A stretch of 64,000 bases of DNA from Bifidobacterium pongonis (GTDB lineage: Bacteria; Actinomycetota; Actinomycetes; Actinomycetales; Bifidobacteriaceae), in contig NZ_JAHBBE010000004.1 in NCBI RefSeq assembly GCF_019331805.1, positions 20,272-84,271 on the forward strand, written 5' to 3'. How positions within the stretch are numbered: position 1 is the stretch's first letter; every line of letters begins with the position of its first letter. The notes below the pieces were generated by a model. That model was given only the letters and a program-made list of their open reading frames with translations. It ran no database searches and was not told where the DNA came from. The translations under genes were made by a program, and so were the position numbers. Positions 35,987-44,042 of the stretch are shown here, piece by piece.

Positions 35987-36050
35987 GCGCACGCTCTGGC
36001 GTGCGCTGAGTGAAGCGTGAGGCCTCTTCCCATACGGGAAGAGGCCTTTT
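35987..36050 (+). terminator. Double hairpin ending the typA transcript
   Basis: An 8-bp stem (35987-35994 / 35999-36006) is followed by a 12-bp perfect stem (36020-36031 / 36036-36047) with a TTT tract. The second one looks like the working terminator. Confidence 0.85.
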
Positions 36051-36101
36051 GCCGTTCACGGTCCGTTCTTTCCCGGCGCGAACGTTCTCGCCTACGGGCG
36101 G

Positions 36102-36107
36102 TAGAGT
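36102..36107 (+). promoter_or_regulatory. -10 box for leaderless transcript
   Basis: TAGAGT ends seven bases before ATG 36115. Confidence 0.5.
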
Positions 36108-36114
36108 CGAAGGT

Positions 36115-36585
36115 ATGAGTCGTAGGAATAACGAATCCCTGATGCCGTGGTCGCATCGCCAAAGCCCGTTCATGCAGATGTTCATCACCATGCTCGCCGG
36201 AGCCGCCAGCGCATTCGTCGGCACCATCGCGCATCGCATGGGCGCATCCATGAACATCCCCTACGGACTGGTGATCGCGCTGCTCATCCTCGGCGTATCC
36301 ACCTGGTGCGCACGCGCCCGCATGGGTTCCACCGGCATCGGCGTGCATCTGATCGCATCCTCCATCACCGCGTGGGGCGTGGCCATCTGCGGTGTGAACG
36401 GCAGCGCCCTCACCCCGGTCGGCTTCTCCGGCAGCGTGCCGTTCTTCAGTCAGAACGTGGGATACATGTGGCTGTACGGCTTGGTCATCCTGCAGGTCGT
36501 CATGCTGTTCCTGCCGCGCAAGTGGTTCGCGATCCCGCCGCGCAAGGAATACACGACGTCCGCGAAGCGCACGTCGAAGGCGTGA
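36115..36585 (+). CDS. Four-helix membrane protein of unknown function
   Basis: A 156-residue protein with four predicted helices (about 20-42, 50-66, 74-92 and 110-130), a short polar N-terminus and a basic C-terminal tail (RKEYTTSAKRTSKA). The spacing and the GVNGSALTPVGFSGSVPFFSQ loop before the last helix recall a conserved actinobacterial membrane family (DUF6113-like, by memory). It lies 69 bases before pheA on the same strand, but pheA has its own apparent promoter. No function can be assigned. Confidence 0.65.
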   Translation: MSRRNNESLMPWSHRQSPFMQMFITMLAGAASAFVGTIAHRMGASMNIPYGLVIALLILGVSTWCARARMGSTGIGVHLIASSITAWGVAICGVNGSALTPVGFSGSVPFFSQNVGYMWLYGLVILQVVMLFLPRKWFAIPPRKEYTTSAKRTSKA

Positions 36586-36642
36586 CGTTCCGCACGGCAC
36601 CCGCGCAACGGAACAATACCGGCACACACGCGCAACGCGCGG

Positions 36643-36648
36643 TACGGT
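36643..36648 (+). promoter_or_regulatory. -10 box for leaderless pheA transcript
   Basis: TACGGT ends six bases before ATG 36655. The intervening GGAGGT touches the start codon, so it cannot act as a normal ribosome site. Confidence 0.5.
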
Positions 36649-36654
36649 GGAGGT

Positions 36655-37632
36655 ATGACGCATAAGCAGCTGACCTATCTCGGGCCGGAAGGCACCTTCA
36701 CCCATCAGGCCGCCATCGAAGCGGGCGACCGTCTGATGGAGCAATACGGCATCGACAAGCCGGAACTGGTGGCCGCACCCGACGTGCCGGCCATCATGGC
36801 ATCGGTGCAATCCGGCGAATCCTGGGGCGTGATCGCCTGGGAGAACAACGTCGAAGGGTATGTGATGCCCAACCTCGACGCCCTGATCGACGCCCACGAC
36901 GCCGCAGGCCTCGCGCGCATCGGCATCGACATCTCCTTCAACGCCTTCGTCCCGCGCGGCGCCTCGCACAACATCGACGGCCTGCCCGTCAGCGCCCACC
37001 CGCACGGACTCGCGCAATGCAAACGATTCATCGCGCGGCATCACCTGCACCCCACGCCCGCCTCGTCGAACGCGGCCGCCTGCCGTGATCTGCAACCCGG
37101 AGGCGTCGCCCTCGGCCCGCGCATCTGCGGCGACCTGTACGGCCTCGACCTGGTGGGGGAGCGCGTGGACGATTTCGACGGCGCGCACACCGATTTCCTC
37201 GTCATCGCGCCACGCGCCGACGTCATGGCATACTCCTCCCAAGCCCGCGAGCGCGAATTCGAAACCGTGATCACCTTCATCCCCCTGGCCACCGGCCCCG
37301 GCGTCGTCGCCAACCTGCTGGACGTGCTGCGCGATTGCGGGCTGAACATGACCAGTCTCATCTCCCGCCCGATCAAAGGGCACGACGGCACCTACAGCTT
37401 CATCATCACGCTCGACGCGGCACCTTGGGAACCACGCTTCCGCGACATGCTCGTCGAAGTGGCGGAACATGGCGACTGGACGAAAACCATCGCCGTATAC
37501 CCGCGCAGGGAACGGCCGAACCCGCCGGTCGACTCGTGGATGCTACCCGAAGGCGGCATCAGGCTCGACTCTTCGAAACTGGAATCGGATTGGCAGTCGG
37601 AACAAAGCGCAAGAAGGGAATTGCTGTGGTAG
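36655..37632 (+). CDS. pheA: Prephenate dehydratase (with atypical motifs)
   Basis: A 325-residue enzyme of phenylalanine synthesis, converting prephenate to phenylpyruvate. The N-terminal YLGPEGTFTHQAA, WGVIAWENNVEGYV and FVPRGASHNIDGL segments and a C-terminal ACT domain (about 195-275) give the family. Two hallmark motifs differ. The catalytic T-R-F reads T-D-F (in GAHTDFLVI), and the ESRP of the ACT site reads ISRP (in LISRPIKGHD). So catalysis or feedback control may be altered, or the family in this genus differs. The tyrA start overlaps its end by seven bases. Confidence 0.86.
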   Translation: MTHKQLTYLGPEGTFTHQAAIEAGDRLMEQYGIDKPELVAAPDVPAIMASVQSGESWGVIAWENNVEGYVMPNLDALIDAHDAAGLARIGIDISFNAFVPRGASHNIDGLPVSAHPHGLAQCKRFIARHHLHPTPASSNAAACRDLQPGGVALGPRICGDLYGLDLVGERVDDFDGAHTDFLVIAPRADVMAYSSQAREREFETVITFIPLATGPGVVANLLDVLRDCGLNMTSLISRPIKGHDGTYSFIITLDAAPWEPRFRDMLVEVAEHGDWTKTIAVYPRRERPNPPVDSWMLPEGGIRLDSSKLESDWQSEQSARRELLW

Positions 37633-38612
37633 AGCAGGTTGGCATCGTAGGACTCGGACTGATCGGCGGTTCGCTGGCGCGCAGATTGAACGATCGCGGC
37701 GTCGAAGTGACCGCATGGAATCATCGCCCGCATCCGTATGCGGCGGCTCGCGCCGAAGGCATCCGGTGCGTGGATACGCTTGGTGAGCTCGTCGCCTCGA
37801 ACCCGCAGGTGCTGGTGCTATGCAACCCGCTGAAAGCCATGCCCGCGATCCTGAACGAACTCGCGCCGCTGCTCGCGAGTCGCCCGGATATCACGCTCAC
37901 CGACGTCGGCAGCGTCAAAGGCATGGTGCGCGATCAGGTCGAACAGGCGGGACTGGGGGAGCGGTACGTCGGCGCACACCCCATGGCGGGCAACGAACTG
38001 TCCGGCTGGACCGCCGCCGATCCGAGCCTGTACGACGGGGCGCTGTGGGCGATCACCGTCGACGCGAACACGGCTTACGAACGTTTCCTCGCCGTCGCCG
38101 AACTCATCGTCGAAGACAGCGGCAACCGTCTGATCGTGTTGGACGATGCCACGCATGATCGCGCGGCCGCGCTCATCAGCCACATGCCGCACGTGGTGGC
38201 CACTTCGCTCATCAACGAGCTGGTCGATAATCGCGACCGGAACATCGCCGCGGCGCTCGCCGCCGGATCATGGCGTGACATGACGCGCGTGGCGCTCACC
38301 GACCCGAACCGCACCCGAGCCATGGTCGAAGAGGACAAGGTCAACGTGGAAGGCTTGCTGAGAAGCATGGCGCAGCGGTTGACGGCGGTGGCCGACGAAC
38401 TGCGCGACGGCGATGCGGACGCGCTTGGGAGGTTCTTCGCAGACGGCCAGCCGTTCCGCGAGTACAAGGCCGCGAAGGGGCGCGGCGGCGGTGAACTGGT
38501 CATTCCCGAAAGCGGATGGCAGCAGGCGTTGCTGGAATCCGCACGCCGCGGCGAAGCCATCATCGGCTTCCTTGACAGCCATACCGTGCGTCTGCGCGTC
38601 CACGCGATGTGA
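37626..38612 (+). CDS. tyrA: Prephenate dehydrogenase
   Basis: A 328-residue enzyme that makes 4-hydroxyphenylpyruvate for tyrosine. It starts at GTG 37626 behind AAGGGA, within the end of pheA. VGIVGLGLIGGSLARRL is the NAD(P) site. TLTDVGSVKG, YVGAHPMAGNELSGW (active-site His) and ISHMPHVVATSL follow in family order, then a C-terminal dimerisation domain with SWRDMTRVALTDP. No ACT domain is evident. It works with the preceding pheA at the branch point. Confidence 0.95.
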   Translation: MVEQVGIVGLGLIGGSLARRLNDRGVEVTAWNHRPHPYAAARAEGIRCVDTLGELVASNPQVLVLCNPLKAMPAILNELAPLLASRPDITLTDVGSVKGMVRDQVEQAGLGERYVGAHPMAGNELSGWTAADPSLYDGALWAITVDANTAYERFLAVAELIVEDSGNRLIVLDDATHDRAAALISHMPHVVATSLINELVDNRDRNIAAALAAGSWRDMTRVALTDPNRTRAMVEEDKVNVEGLLRSMAQRLTAVADELRDGDADALGRFFADGQPFREYKAAKGRGGGELVIPESGWQQALLESARRGEAIIGFLDSHTVRLRVHAM

Positions 38613-38667
38613 CGGCATGGTTTGCCGATTCGCCTCGCGACATCATCGGGCGTAAGGCAAAAGGAAT

Positions 38668-38711
38668 GGGGCCGGCCTCCGGTAATACGGTAATACCGAA
38701 GAACCGGCCCC
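38668..38711. terminator. Bidirectional terminator between tyrA and the 86-residue gene
   Basis: GGGGCCGG (38668-38675) pairs with CCGGCCCC (38704-38711). The interval holds a second small inverted repeat, CGGTA / TACCG. It lies between converging genes. Confidence 0.75.
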
Positions 38712-38729
38712 ATCGAAGTGCGGGCCAGG

Positions 38730-38990
38730 CTACTTTTTCTCCCGCACCACGTGTGGACGTTCCGGAACCGGTTTCAACCGGGCGATGGTGTCCGCATCGA
38801 TCCTGACGCGCTGCGCCGGGCGCGAGCCATTGGCGGCCGCGTCGCGCACCATGTCGAGCGTGTAGCCGTTCCACGATTCCACGTGCCCCACGTAATCACG
38901 GAACTTGGTGCGCCCGTCCTGCGGGTCCACACCTTCGATCACACGCACCACGACGCGCGCACCGGTAGGGATTTCACGAGGTAAAGCCAT
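38730..38990 (-). CDS. Small conserved protein resembling the N-terminal domain of actinobacterial acetyltransferases
   Basis: An 86-residue protein. The order GARVVVRVIEG, RDYVGHVESWNGYTLD, VRIDADTIARLKPVPERP resembles the small beta-barrel found at the N-terminus of some actinobacterial GNAT enzymes (pattern VVVRY, G-x-L, V-x-Vr-x-I, K-x-VP), here on its own. It lies 11 bases after the large FtsX-type permease on the same strand and may be in its operon. No catalytic residues; perhaps a binding domain. Identification is from remembered pattern only. Confidence 0.62.
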   Translation of the reverse strand: MALPREIPTGARVVVRVIEGVDPQDGRTKFRDYVGHVESWNGYTLDMVRDAAANGSRPAQRVRIDADTIARLKPVPERPHVVREKK

Positions 38991-39001
38991 GAGGAGCCTC
39001 C

Positions 39002-41848
39002 TTACTCCGAAGCGACGGCGTCAAGCACCGGTGCCTTCAACGCACGACGCGCGGGAGGCAGCGAGGCGAGAACGCCTATACCTATCGACAGTAGCAGGAA
39101 CACGCCGAGTTGTCCCCAAGGAATCGCCAAATGTTCCATGCCGCTCGACTTGTAGGTCTGCTGGATCACCATGCCGGCGGCGGTTCCCGTGACCAATCCG
39201 AGCACCGTGCCGAGCACCGAGATGAGCGCCGCCTCGATGGCCAGCATGCCGCGGATCTTCGCCTTGGACGCGCCGATGGCACGCAATAGGCCGATTTCGC
39301 GTGTGCGTTCCGACACGCTCAACGCCAGCGTGTTCACGATGCCGAAGATCGCGATGATGATCGACAATGCCAGCAGCGCGTACAGCACGATCAGCATCTG
39401 GTCGACCAGCGAGCTCACCGTGGACTTGTATTCGTTGTGATCCTTCACGCTCAGCACGTAATACGGCTTCGTCTGCTTGAGGATCTTCGCGCGCAGACCG
39501 GCCACGTCGGAGCCCTTGCGTGCGGTGACGAACAGCATGATGGTGAACATCGCCTCCTTGTTGGTCAGCTTCTCCGCCTGCTCGTCGTTCATGAGCACCA
39601 TGGTGCGGTACACCGAGTTGGAGATGACCGCGCCGATGCGCTTGGTGATCCTGGTCGGCTCCTCGCGCGTTTTGACCAGCGTGGCAGGGTCGACGTTTTT
39701 GGCGTCCTCGACGACCTTCTGCGCCTCATCGCCCTTGGCCTTCGCCCCGGCGATATCGCCCTGCGCGAGCAATGCCTGCGCTTCGGTTTGCAACGCCTGC
39801 GTCTTGGCCTGCACTTTCGCCTGGTAATCGGCCTGCGCCTTCGCCGTGGCATCCTTGTCGACCACCACGCGCGTGCCGGTGATCGTGACCTTGCCGCCAA
39901 GCTTCCAGCCGCGATCCTCCATAAGCTTCTCGCCCACGACGAGCTCGCCCGCGCGAAGCGCCTTGTCCGCATCGCCCTGCGTGGTCGTGGGATCCATCAC
40001 GTCGGAGAACACGGTGGGCTGTTCGGCGAACGCCATGGCCGTCTTGCCGTCGAACTTCACGCTTGGCATCATGCGGCTGACAGACACGGATTGCACGTCC
40101 TTGATGCCTTTGATGCCGGCGACGGCCTTGTCGGGAATCCTGCCGTTGTTCGAATAGACGATGTAATCGGTCCGCAGGTCATTGTCGATCAGACCTGCCA
40201 CGGAGGCGTTCACCGAGGAAGCCACCACGCCAAGGCAGCTGACGATCGCCACGCCCACGAACAGGGCGGCCGCGGTATTCGAAGTGCGGCGCTTCTGCCG
40301 GGACAGATTGCGCATCGCCAAGCGCCCGGCGACGGGGAACAGCAGGGAGGGCAGCCAGCCGAGCAATACGCTCGCCGCGTTCACCAGGGCCGGGCCGACC
40401 ATGATCACGCCGATCACCACGCAGGCGGCGCCGATACCCAGCGTCCAGCCGGTGCCGAGTTGTTTCGCCAGCGCGTTCACCGGGGCGAACGGCGTCGGGC
40501 TGGCGCTGCCGGCCGCGCCGATCCGCCAGCACAACGCCCATGACGCCACGCCGACCAGCGTGACGACGGTGCCCGCGATGGCGCGCGGAACCACGGACGG
40601 TTCCGGGTTCACGGTTTCGTTCATCGCCTGGATCGGCGGTGCCATCGCGGCCCGGCGTGCGGGAAGCGCCGCGCCGATCACCGCCACCGCCACACCGACC
40701 AGCAGGCCGACGAGCATATCGTTCGGCGTCGGCGCGACTGAACCGGTCAGCGGCATACCCATTCGCGCCAGCAGCGCGGCGATGCCCTTGACCATGCCCC
40801 AGCCGAGCGCGATGCCCGCCACGGATCCCGTCAACCCCAGCAGCAGCGCCTGGATGATCACGGTGAGGAACACCTGGCCGCCGGAGGCGCCGATCGAACG
40901 CAGCAGCGCGTAGCCGCGCATGGATTCGCGCACGATCATCGAGAAGGTGTTGGCGATGATGAACGAGCCGACGAACAGCGCGATCACCGCGAAGATGAGG
41001 ATCAGCGGCTGGATGAAGCCCAGCATCTCCTTATTGCTTTTGGAGCTTTCGTCGCGCATCTGGTCGCCGGTGATCGCATGCGCCTTGGCCGAAGCGGGAA
41101 GCGCCTTGTCGATGCGGGCGGCGAGTTCCCGCTGCTGGTCGGCGTCGAGCGGCGAACCGCCATTGGCGGAACCATACACGTTGATGGTCTGCGTGCGCCC
41201 GCTTTGCCCGCTGCTCTCGTGGCACAGGTCCTTGACCACGGTGCCGGGCAGCGCGATGAGCAGTGCGCCGGCCTGCGAGGAGTCGGTGGAGAACACGCCC
41301 ACGACCTTCACGTCTTCGGGGCCGGAAGGGTAGACGAGTTTGGCGGTGCTGCCGACATGCAGGCCGGACTGTTCGACTGCGAAGGAGTGCAGAGCGACCT
41401 CATGACGGTTCTTCGGCCAACGGCCTTTGCTGAGATGCGCCGAACGCCACGCTTCGCCGTCCACGCCGATGGTCGTGCCGGACATGCCGCCCGAAACGGC
41501 GTTGCCGTCCTTGCCGACCAACGTCAGCCTGCCGCTGATCGATACGTCGGTGCTGACGGAATCCACGCCCTTCACCTTGCCGATGACGGATACGAGCGAC
41601 GTGTCGATGTCGTTGTATGTCGCGGTGTCGGAGGAATCGGAGTCGGACGCGTCCTGCTGCTTTTCGGAGCCACGCACGTACACGTCATGGTCGGCGTTGG
41701 TCGCCATCATCTCGTCGACCTGGTTGTTGAGCATCTCGCGGAAGCAGAACGAACCGACCACGAACGAGACACCGAGCGCGATGGCGACGATGGATAGGAG
41801 GAAACGCGAGAAATGTGCGCGGGCGTCGCGCAGGCCTACACGGATCAT
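39002..41848 (-). CDS. Large FtsX-type ABC transporter permease
   Basis: A 948-residue protein with two FtsX domains. One helix near the N-terminus (LLSIVAIALGVSFVVGSF) and a long extracytoplasmic region lead to helices near 280-420. A second helix-rich start near 520, another extracytoplasmic part with an Ala/Gln/Lys-rich coiled segment (AKAQADYQAKVQAKTQALQ, about 675-693), and the final three helices near 835-940 follow. This is the long form known from lipoprotein-release and peptide-resistance exporters of Gram-positive bacteria. Its start overlaps the ATPase stop by four bases. The substrate is unknown. Confidence 0.88.
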   Translation of the reverse strand: MIRVGLRDARAHFSRFLLSIVAIALGVSFVVGSFCFREMLNNQVDEMMATNADHDVYVRGSEKQQDASDSDSSDTATYNDIDTSLVSVIGKVKGVDSVSTDVSISGRLTLVGKDGNAVSGGMSGTTIGVDGEAWRSAHLSKGRWPKNRHEVALHSFAVEQSGLHVGSTAKLVYPSGPEDVKVVGVFSTDSSQAGALLIALPGTVVKDLCHESSGQSGRTQTINVYGSANGGSPLDADQQRELAARIDKALPASAKAHAITGDQMRDESSKSNKEMLGFIQPLILIFAVIALFVGSFIIANTFSMIVRESMRGYALLRSIGASGGQVFLTVIIQALLLGLTGSVAGIALGWGMVKGIAALLARMGMPLTGSVAPTPNDMLVGLLVGVAVAVIGAALPARRAAMAPPIQAMNETVNPEPSVVPRAIAGTVVTLVGVASWALCWRIGAAGSASPTPFAPVNALAKQLGTGWTLGIGAACVVIGVIMVGPALVNAASVLLGWLPSLLFPVAGRLAMRNLSRQKRRTSNTAAALFVGVAIVSCLGVVASSVNASVAGLIDNDLRTDYIVYSNNGRIPDKAVAGIKGIKDVQSVSVSRMMPSVKFDGKTAMAFAEQPTVFSDVMDPTTTQGDADKALRAGELVVGEKLMEDRGWKLGGKVTITGTRVVVDKDATAKAQADYQAKVQAKTQALQTEAQALLAQGDIAGAKAKGDEAQKVVEDAKNVDPATLVKTREEPTRITKRIGAVISNSVYRTMVLMNDEQAEKLTNKEAMFTIMLFVTARKGSDVAGLRAKILKQTKPYYVLSVKDHNEYKSTVSSLVDQMLIVLYALLALSIIIAIFGIVNTLALSVSERTREIGLLRAIGASKAKIRGMLAIEAALISVLGTVLGLVTGTAAGMVIQQTYKSSGMEHLAIPWGQLGVFLLLSIGIGVLASLPPARRALKAPVLDAVASE

Positions 41849-42741
41849 GCGACGGCACCATCCCCGGTTTCGGCGGGCATGGCGTTCGCGGCGGCGTTCC
41901 CGCCATCGTTCCCGCCGTCTCCCATGCCATCGTTCCCGCCGTCGCCCGTGTCGGCGTCCATATCATCGTCATCCTCGGCGAACACCTGCAGGATCTCCTG
42001 ATACGTCGGATGGTGCAGGTCGCGCGTGATCGAACCGTCCGCAAGCACCAGCACGCGGTCGGCATACGAGGCGGCTCGCGGGTCATGCGTCACCATCACG
42101 ATGGTCTGCCCGTATTCGCTCACGGAATGTTTGAGGAAACTCAGCACCTCACGGCTGGTGCGCGAATCGAGGTTGCCGGTCGGCTCGTCCGCGAAGATCA
42201 CGCTCGGCCGCGCCATGATCGCGCGGGCGCACGCCACACGCTGCTGCTGGCCACCGGAGAGCTGGCTGGGGCGGTGGGACAGGCGTTCGCCGAGCCCGAC
42301 CACCTCCACGACCTTGTCGAACCATGCGCGGTCGATGGGCTTCTTCGCGATCTGCAACGGCAGCAGGATGTTCTCCTCCGCGGAGAGCGTGGGAACCAGA
42401 TTGAACGACTGGAAGATGAAGCCGATCTGATCGCGGCGGAAGCGCGTCAGCTGGCGCTGGTTCATCGAGGAGACCTCAAGCCCCTCGACCTCGACCCTGC
42501 CGGACGTGGGCTTGTCGAGTCCGGCCATGCAATGCATGAGCGTGGATTTGCCCGATCCCGAAGGGCCCATGATCGCGGTCATTTCGCCACGGGCGAAATC
42601 GACGCTGAGATGATCGAGCGCCTTCACCTGGGCGTCGTCGGTGCCATACGTCTTGACCAGGTCGACGGCCCTCGCCACCACGGCTTCGTCGCCCTCCGCC
42701 GAAGCACGTCGTTCATTATGTTGTATGCCGTGTATTGCCAT
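41845..42741 (-). CDS. ABC transporter ATPase with acidic Gly-rich tail
   Basis: A 298-residue ATPase of the MacB/LolD type. It has GPSGSGKST near 60, [21 protein letters not shown] with the Q-loop, [26 protein letters not shown] and [12 protein letters not shown]. After the ATPase core (end near 255) comes a 40-residue tail rich in Asp, Gly and Asn ([19 protein letters not shown]). It is encoded by a stretch in which CATCGTTCCCGCCGT-like units repeat (41893-41945). The tail is probably disordered. It pairs with the permease whose start it overlaps. Confidence 0.92.
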   Translation of the reverse strand: MAIHGIQHNERRASAEGDEAVVARAVDLVKTYGTDDAQVKALDHLSVDFARGEMTAIMGPSGSGKSTLMHCMAGLDKPTSGRVEVEGLEVSSMNQRQLTRFRRDQIGFIFQSFNLVPTLSAEENILLPLQIAKKPIDRAWFDKVVEVVGLGERLSHRPSQLSGGQQQRVACARAIMARPSVIFADEPTGNLDSRTSREVLSFLKHSVSEYGQTIVMVTHDPRAASYADRVLVLADGSITRDLHHPTYQEILQVFAEDDDDMDADTGDGGNDGMGDGGNDGGNAAANAMPAETGDGAVA

Positions 42742-42827
42742 GTCTTCCTCGATTGCATGATGGCGATTGCATGATGGCGAAACGCCCTACGGATATGTCA
42801 TACCGAGTTTATACGGAGGCGTACGGG

Positions 42828-42833
42828 TAAGGT
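42828..42833 (+). promoter_or_regulatory. -10 box for leaderless xerC transcript
   Basis: TAAGGT ends six bases before ATG 42840. Confidence 0.5.
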
Positions 42834-42839
42834 GGCGCT

Positions 42840-43781
42840 ATGGCCGATTGCATATTCGAGGAGCCGATTCGCGGGTTCGGGACCTATCTCAAGGCGAATC
42901 GGGGATTGAGCGAACACACGGTGAAGGCGTATCGCGCCGACGTGCACGACTGCCTCGCATATCTGGAGGAGCAGGGCGTACGCGACCTCAACGAGGTCAC
43001 CGCCGACGACCTGCGCGCCTGGATGGGGAAGCGTTCGCCGTCCCACGCGCGCAGCAGCATGGCCCGCGGCGTCGTCGCGGTGCGCCGGTTCTTCGCCTGG
43101 GCGTATGAGCATGACGTGACGCGTTCCGATCCCGCGTCCACGTTGATGACCCCGAAGATTCCGGGTGTGCTGCCCACGGTGCTGTCCGAGGAACAGGCCG
43201 AAGAACTCATGAATCGCGAGGACCGCGACGCGGCCGAGGATCCCGACGACCCGAAGGCGTTGCGCGACGCGGCGATGCTCGAACTGCTGTACGCCACGGG
43301 TATCCGCGTGGCCGAACTCGTGGGGCTCGATACGGGCGACGTCGATTTCTCCAACCGCACGGTCAAGGTGACCGGTAAGGGCGACAAGCAGCGCGTGGTG
43401 CCGTTCGGGCTTCCCGCGGCCAAAGCGTTGGAGGCGTGGCTGGAACATGGCAGGCCCCGCGTGCTGGCGTCCCGTTCGGGCAAAGGCGACGTGCCGGCCG
43501 ACGCGCGTGATGCGCTGTTTCTCGGTATGCGCGGCGGCAGATTGGATCAGCGGATGGCACGCCGCGTGGTCCACGGCGCGGCGCGGGAGGCCGGGGTGCC
43601 GGATATCGGCCCGCACGCCCTGAGGCATTCGGCAGCCACGCATCTGCTGGATGGGGGAGCGGACCTGCGCGAAGTGCAGGAGATGCTGGGGCACTCCTCA
43701 CTCAAAACGACCCAGCGCTACACGCACGTCTCCATCGAACAGTTGAAATCGCGGTACCGTCAGGCGTTTCCACGTGCCTGA
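42840..43781 (+). CDS. xerC: Tyrosine recombinase XerC
   Basis: A 313-residue recombinase with the same build as XerD. Its N-terminal domain contains FGTYLKANRGLSEHTVKAY. The catalytic Arg is in ATGIRVAELVG, Lys in VTGKGDKQR, and HALRHSAATHLL and LGHSSLKTTQRYTHVS with the nucleophilic Tyr are present. It is presumed to be the dif partner of the copy at 17166. Housekeeping rather than phage origin is favoured by its size and by the absence of att-like repeats. Which copy is C and which is D is inferred. Confidence 0.88.
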   Translation: MADCIFEEPIRGFGTYLKANRGLSEHTVKAYRADVHDCLAYLEEQGVRDLNEVTADDLRAWMGKRSPSHARSSMARGVVAVRRFFAWAYEHDVTRSDPASTLMTPKIPGVLPTVLSEEQAEELMNREDRDAAEDPDDPKALRDAAMLELLYATGIRVAELVGLDTGDVDFSNRTVKVTGKGDKQRVVPFGLPAAKALEAWLEHGRPRVLASRSGKGDVPADARDALFLGMRGGRLDQRMARRVVHGAAREAGVPDIGPHALRHSAATHLLDGGADLREVQEMLGHSSLKTTQRYTHVSIEQLKSRYRQAFPRA

Positions 43782-43947
43782 GCCGATTCGTTTTCGACGG
43801 TTTCGACGATTTTGCACGTGGATGCGGTGTGCCGATTGGAACGGAAAGCGGCCTGTTCGCTTATAGCGAAGTTATGGGGACTTCGAAAAGGGTGGACCAT
43901 GCCGTTACCCGGCTGTCTTCGACGTGGGACACAATGGAGACAATGTC

Positions 43948-43997
43948 AAAGGGGCTGGATGCAGGCGATTGACTTTCGCCGTGCATCCGCCCCTTCG
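43948..43997 (+). promoter_or_regulatory. Stable leader hairpin before the oligopeptide-binding gene
   Basis: AAAGGGGCTGGATGC (from 43948) pairs with GCATCCGCCCCTT (to about 43996), with TCGCC / GGCGA inside and small bulges. It ends about 45 bases before ATG 44043. The 260 bases between xerC and this gene hold nothing else named. No T tract follows, so it is not a plain terminator. Confidence 0.55.
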
Positions 43998-44042
43998 CAT
44001 TCAGGGCGTCGACCATACGCCCTCACCGAATAGGAGAAACAT

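Noticed and set aside
34016..35992. A 658-codon frame antisense to typA
   Set aside because: Long antisense frames are expected opposite GC-rich, strongly codon-biased genes; the typA frame is unmistakable.
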